Below, piece after piece: positions 14,158-15,131 of a DNA stretch of 15,131 bases. The notes under the pieces were generated by a model, which worked only from the letters and a program-made list of their open reading frames with translations, searched no databases and had not been told where the DNA came from. The stretch is from Lawsonibacter sp. (GTDB taxonomy: Bacteria > Bacillota > Clostridia > Oscillospirales > Oscillospiraceae): contig JAHHSC010000027.1 in assembly GCA_020025455.1 (NCBI GenBank), forward strand, positions 1 through 15,131. The letters run 5' to 3'. Position numbers and translations under genes: made by a program. Positions within the stretch are counted from its first letter, which is position 1. Every line of letters begins with the position of its first letter.

Positions 14158-15131
14158 GTGAAGAAAAAGCAAAAACGCGGGCCCTGGTCAGGCGCTGGAG
14201 GTGTACTGGCGACGGCGGTGGTGATGAGCCTGCTGATGGTCCCGTGCCTGGCGGCGGCAGAGCAGCTGGTGCCGGCGTCAGGGATGGCGGCACCAGACGG
14301 GGAACAGGAGGTAGCGGCAGCATCCTTCCATGGCAGAACTGTGATCCCCATGGGCCGGGCAGTTGGCATCAAGCTCTTTTCGGACGGCGTGCTTGTGGTT
14401 GGGCTGACGCCCATTAAAACCGATACGGGCACCCACTGTCCGGGCCGTGACTGCGGGCTGAAGGAGGGCGATGTCATTACCCACATTGACGGCTGTGAGG
14501 TGGACACCATCGAGCAGGTCCAGGCGGCACTGGCCCGTCTGGAGGGGGAACCCATGACCATCCAGGCGGTGCGTGGCGAGCGGCAGCTCCAGCTGACCGC
14601 TGCTCCGGTGGCGAATGAGAAGGGCGTCTATCAGCTGGGTGTGTGGCTGCGTGATTCCATGGCTGGTATCGGTACTATGACCTTCTATGACCCGGACACC
14701 GGTGTATTTGGCGCACTGGGGCACGGCATCAACGATGTGGATACCGCGAAGCTCATGCCGCTGGACTCGGGCGGCATCATGCGTGCCAGCATCTCGGACG
14801 TGAAACGGGGCGAGAGCGGCGAGCCGGGTGAGCTTCATGGCCAGTTTGATATGAGCCGGGATGTGGGCCAGCTGTACGCCAATACGAAGATGGGCATTTT
14901 CGGTACCATGCCTGCGGGCAGCCTGGAGGCAGGCAAGCCGCTGCCTGTAGCGAAACCCGAGGAAATTAAAACCGGGCAGGCCACCATCCTCTCTAATATC
15001 CGAGGGGATCAGGTAGAGGAATTTGAGGTGCAGATCACCAAGGTTTCACAGAGCACGGATGGTACAAAGAACCTGATCGTAGAGGTCACGGACCCCGACC
15101 TTCTGGCCGCAACCGGAGGCATTGTACAGGG
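14158..15131 (+). CDS. spoIVB: SpoIVB serine peptidase (partial, cut at the right edge)
   Basis: SpoIVB is secreted from the forespore into the intermembrane space and cleaves SpoIVFA, triggering activation of sigma-K in the mother cell. The GTG at 14158 has AGGGGG 7 nt upstream. Residues about 15-34 form one membrane or signal segment after a basic head. A PDZ-type domain (about 75-145, with GLKEGDVITHIDGCEV) follows, then the S55 peptidase domain opening MAGIGTMTFYDPDTGVFGALGHGI with catalytic H189 and a DPD at 312-314 near the expected catalytic Asp. The reading frame is open to the window end at residue 324 (GGIVQ), just before the motif that should hold the catalytic serine. Unusual are cysteines C94, C99 and C113 in and near the PDZ loop. 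Confidence 0.94.
   Translation, partial: MKKKQKRGPWSGAGGVLATAVVMSLLMVPCLAAAEQLVPASGMAAPDGEQEVAAASFHGRTVIPMGRAVGIKLFSDGVLVVGLTPIKTDTGTHCPGRDCGLKEGDVITHIDGCEVDTIEQVQAALARLEGEPMTIQAVRGERQLQLTAAPVANEKGVYQLGVWLRDSMAGIGTMTFYDPDTGVFGALGHGINDVDTAKLMPLDSGGIMRASISDVKRGESGEPGELHGQFDMSRDVGQLYANTKMGIFGTMPAGSLEAGKPLPVAKPEEIKTGQATILSNIRGDQVEEFEVQITKVSQSTDGTKNLIVEVTDPDLLAATGGIVQ

Overview
The window looks like chromosomal core DNA from a GC-rich, endospore-forming, anaerobic Firmicute. Gut Clostridia of the Oscillospiraceae type (Flavonifractor, Lawsonibacter or Oscillibacter-like) fit best. The reasons are spoIVB at the right edge, a T-box leader, a yqzL-recO pair, a clostridial-type short DtxR regulator, a CBS/DRTGG pyrophosphatase, and strong AGGAGG ribosome binding sites throughout. 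The family assignment is inference from protein style; no rRNA or other marker gene is present. I see no mobile element, CRISPR array, tRNA or rRNA.

Left part (1-3094): a tryptophan-responsive T-box leader with a UGG specifier controls a three-gene ABC importer. The genes are a lipoprotein binding protein (trpX), a permease (trpY) and an ATPase (trpZ). Uncharged tRNA-Trp should disrupt the terminator at 248-288 and switch on import. Next come comF (3180-3872), with its own promoter sitting inside a long inverted repeat, and an MreB/Mbl-type actin homologue (4028-5059), which has a near-consensus sigma-A promoter and a strong terminator.

Centre (5148-7914): a DtxR/MntR-family metal regulator shares a TTGA overlap with an MscS-type channel gene. 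A bidirectional terminator separates these from a convergent small membrane protein of the DUF4830 type, which has a sigma-E-like promoter. Divergent from that gene are yqzL and recO, with an unusually long out-of-frame overlap.

Right part (8074-15131): three minus-strand genes each carry a good sigma-A promoter. They encode a sodium:neurotransmitter-symporter-family amino acid transporter, a manganese-dependent inorganic pyrophosphatase with regulatory CBS and DRTGG domains, and diaminopimelate decarboxylase (lysA). On the plus strand follow an acidic coiled-coil protein of unknown function, an ArsC/Spx-family thioredoxin-fold protein, and spoIVB. The window cuts spoIVB just before the expected catalytic serine.

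Most genes are ordinary housekeeping or sporulation genes. I do not see a convincing undescribed multi-gene system. The points most worth checking are the sigma-E-like promoter of the DUF4830 gene, the regulator/MscS coupling with its mixed metal site, the yqzL/recO overlap, and two operator-like inverted repeats.
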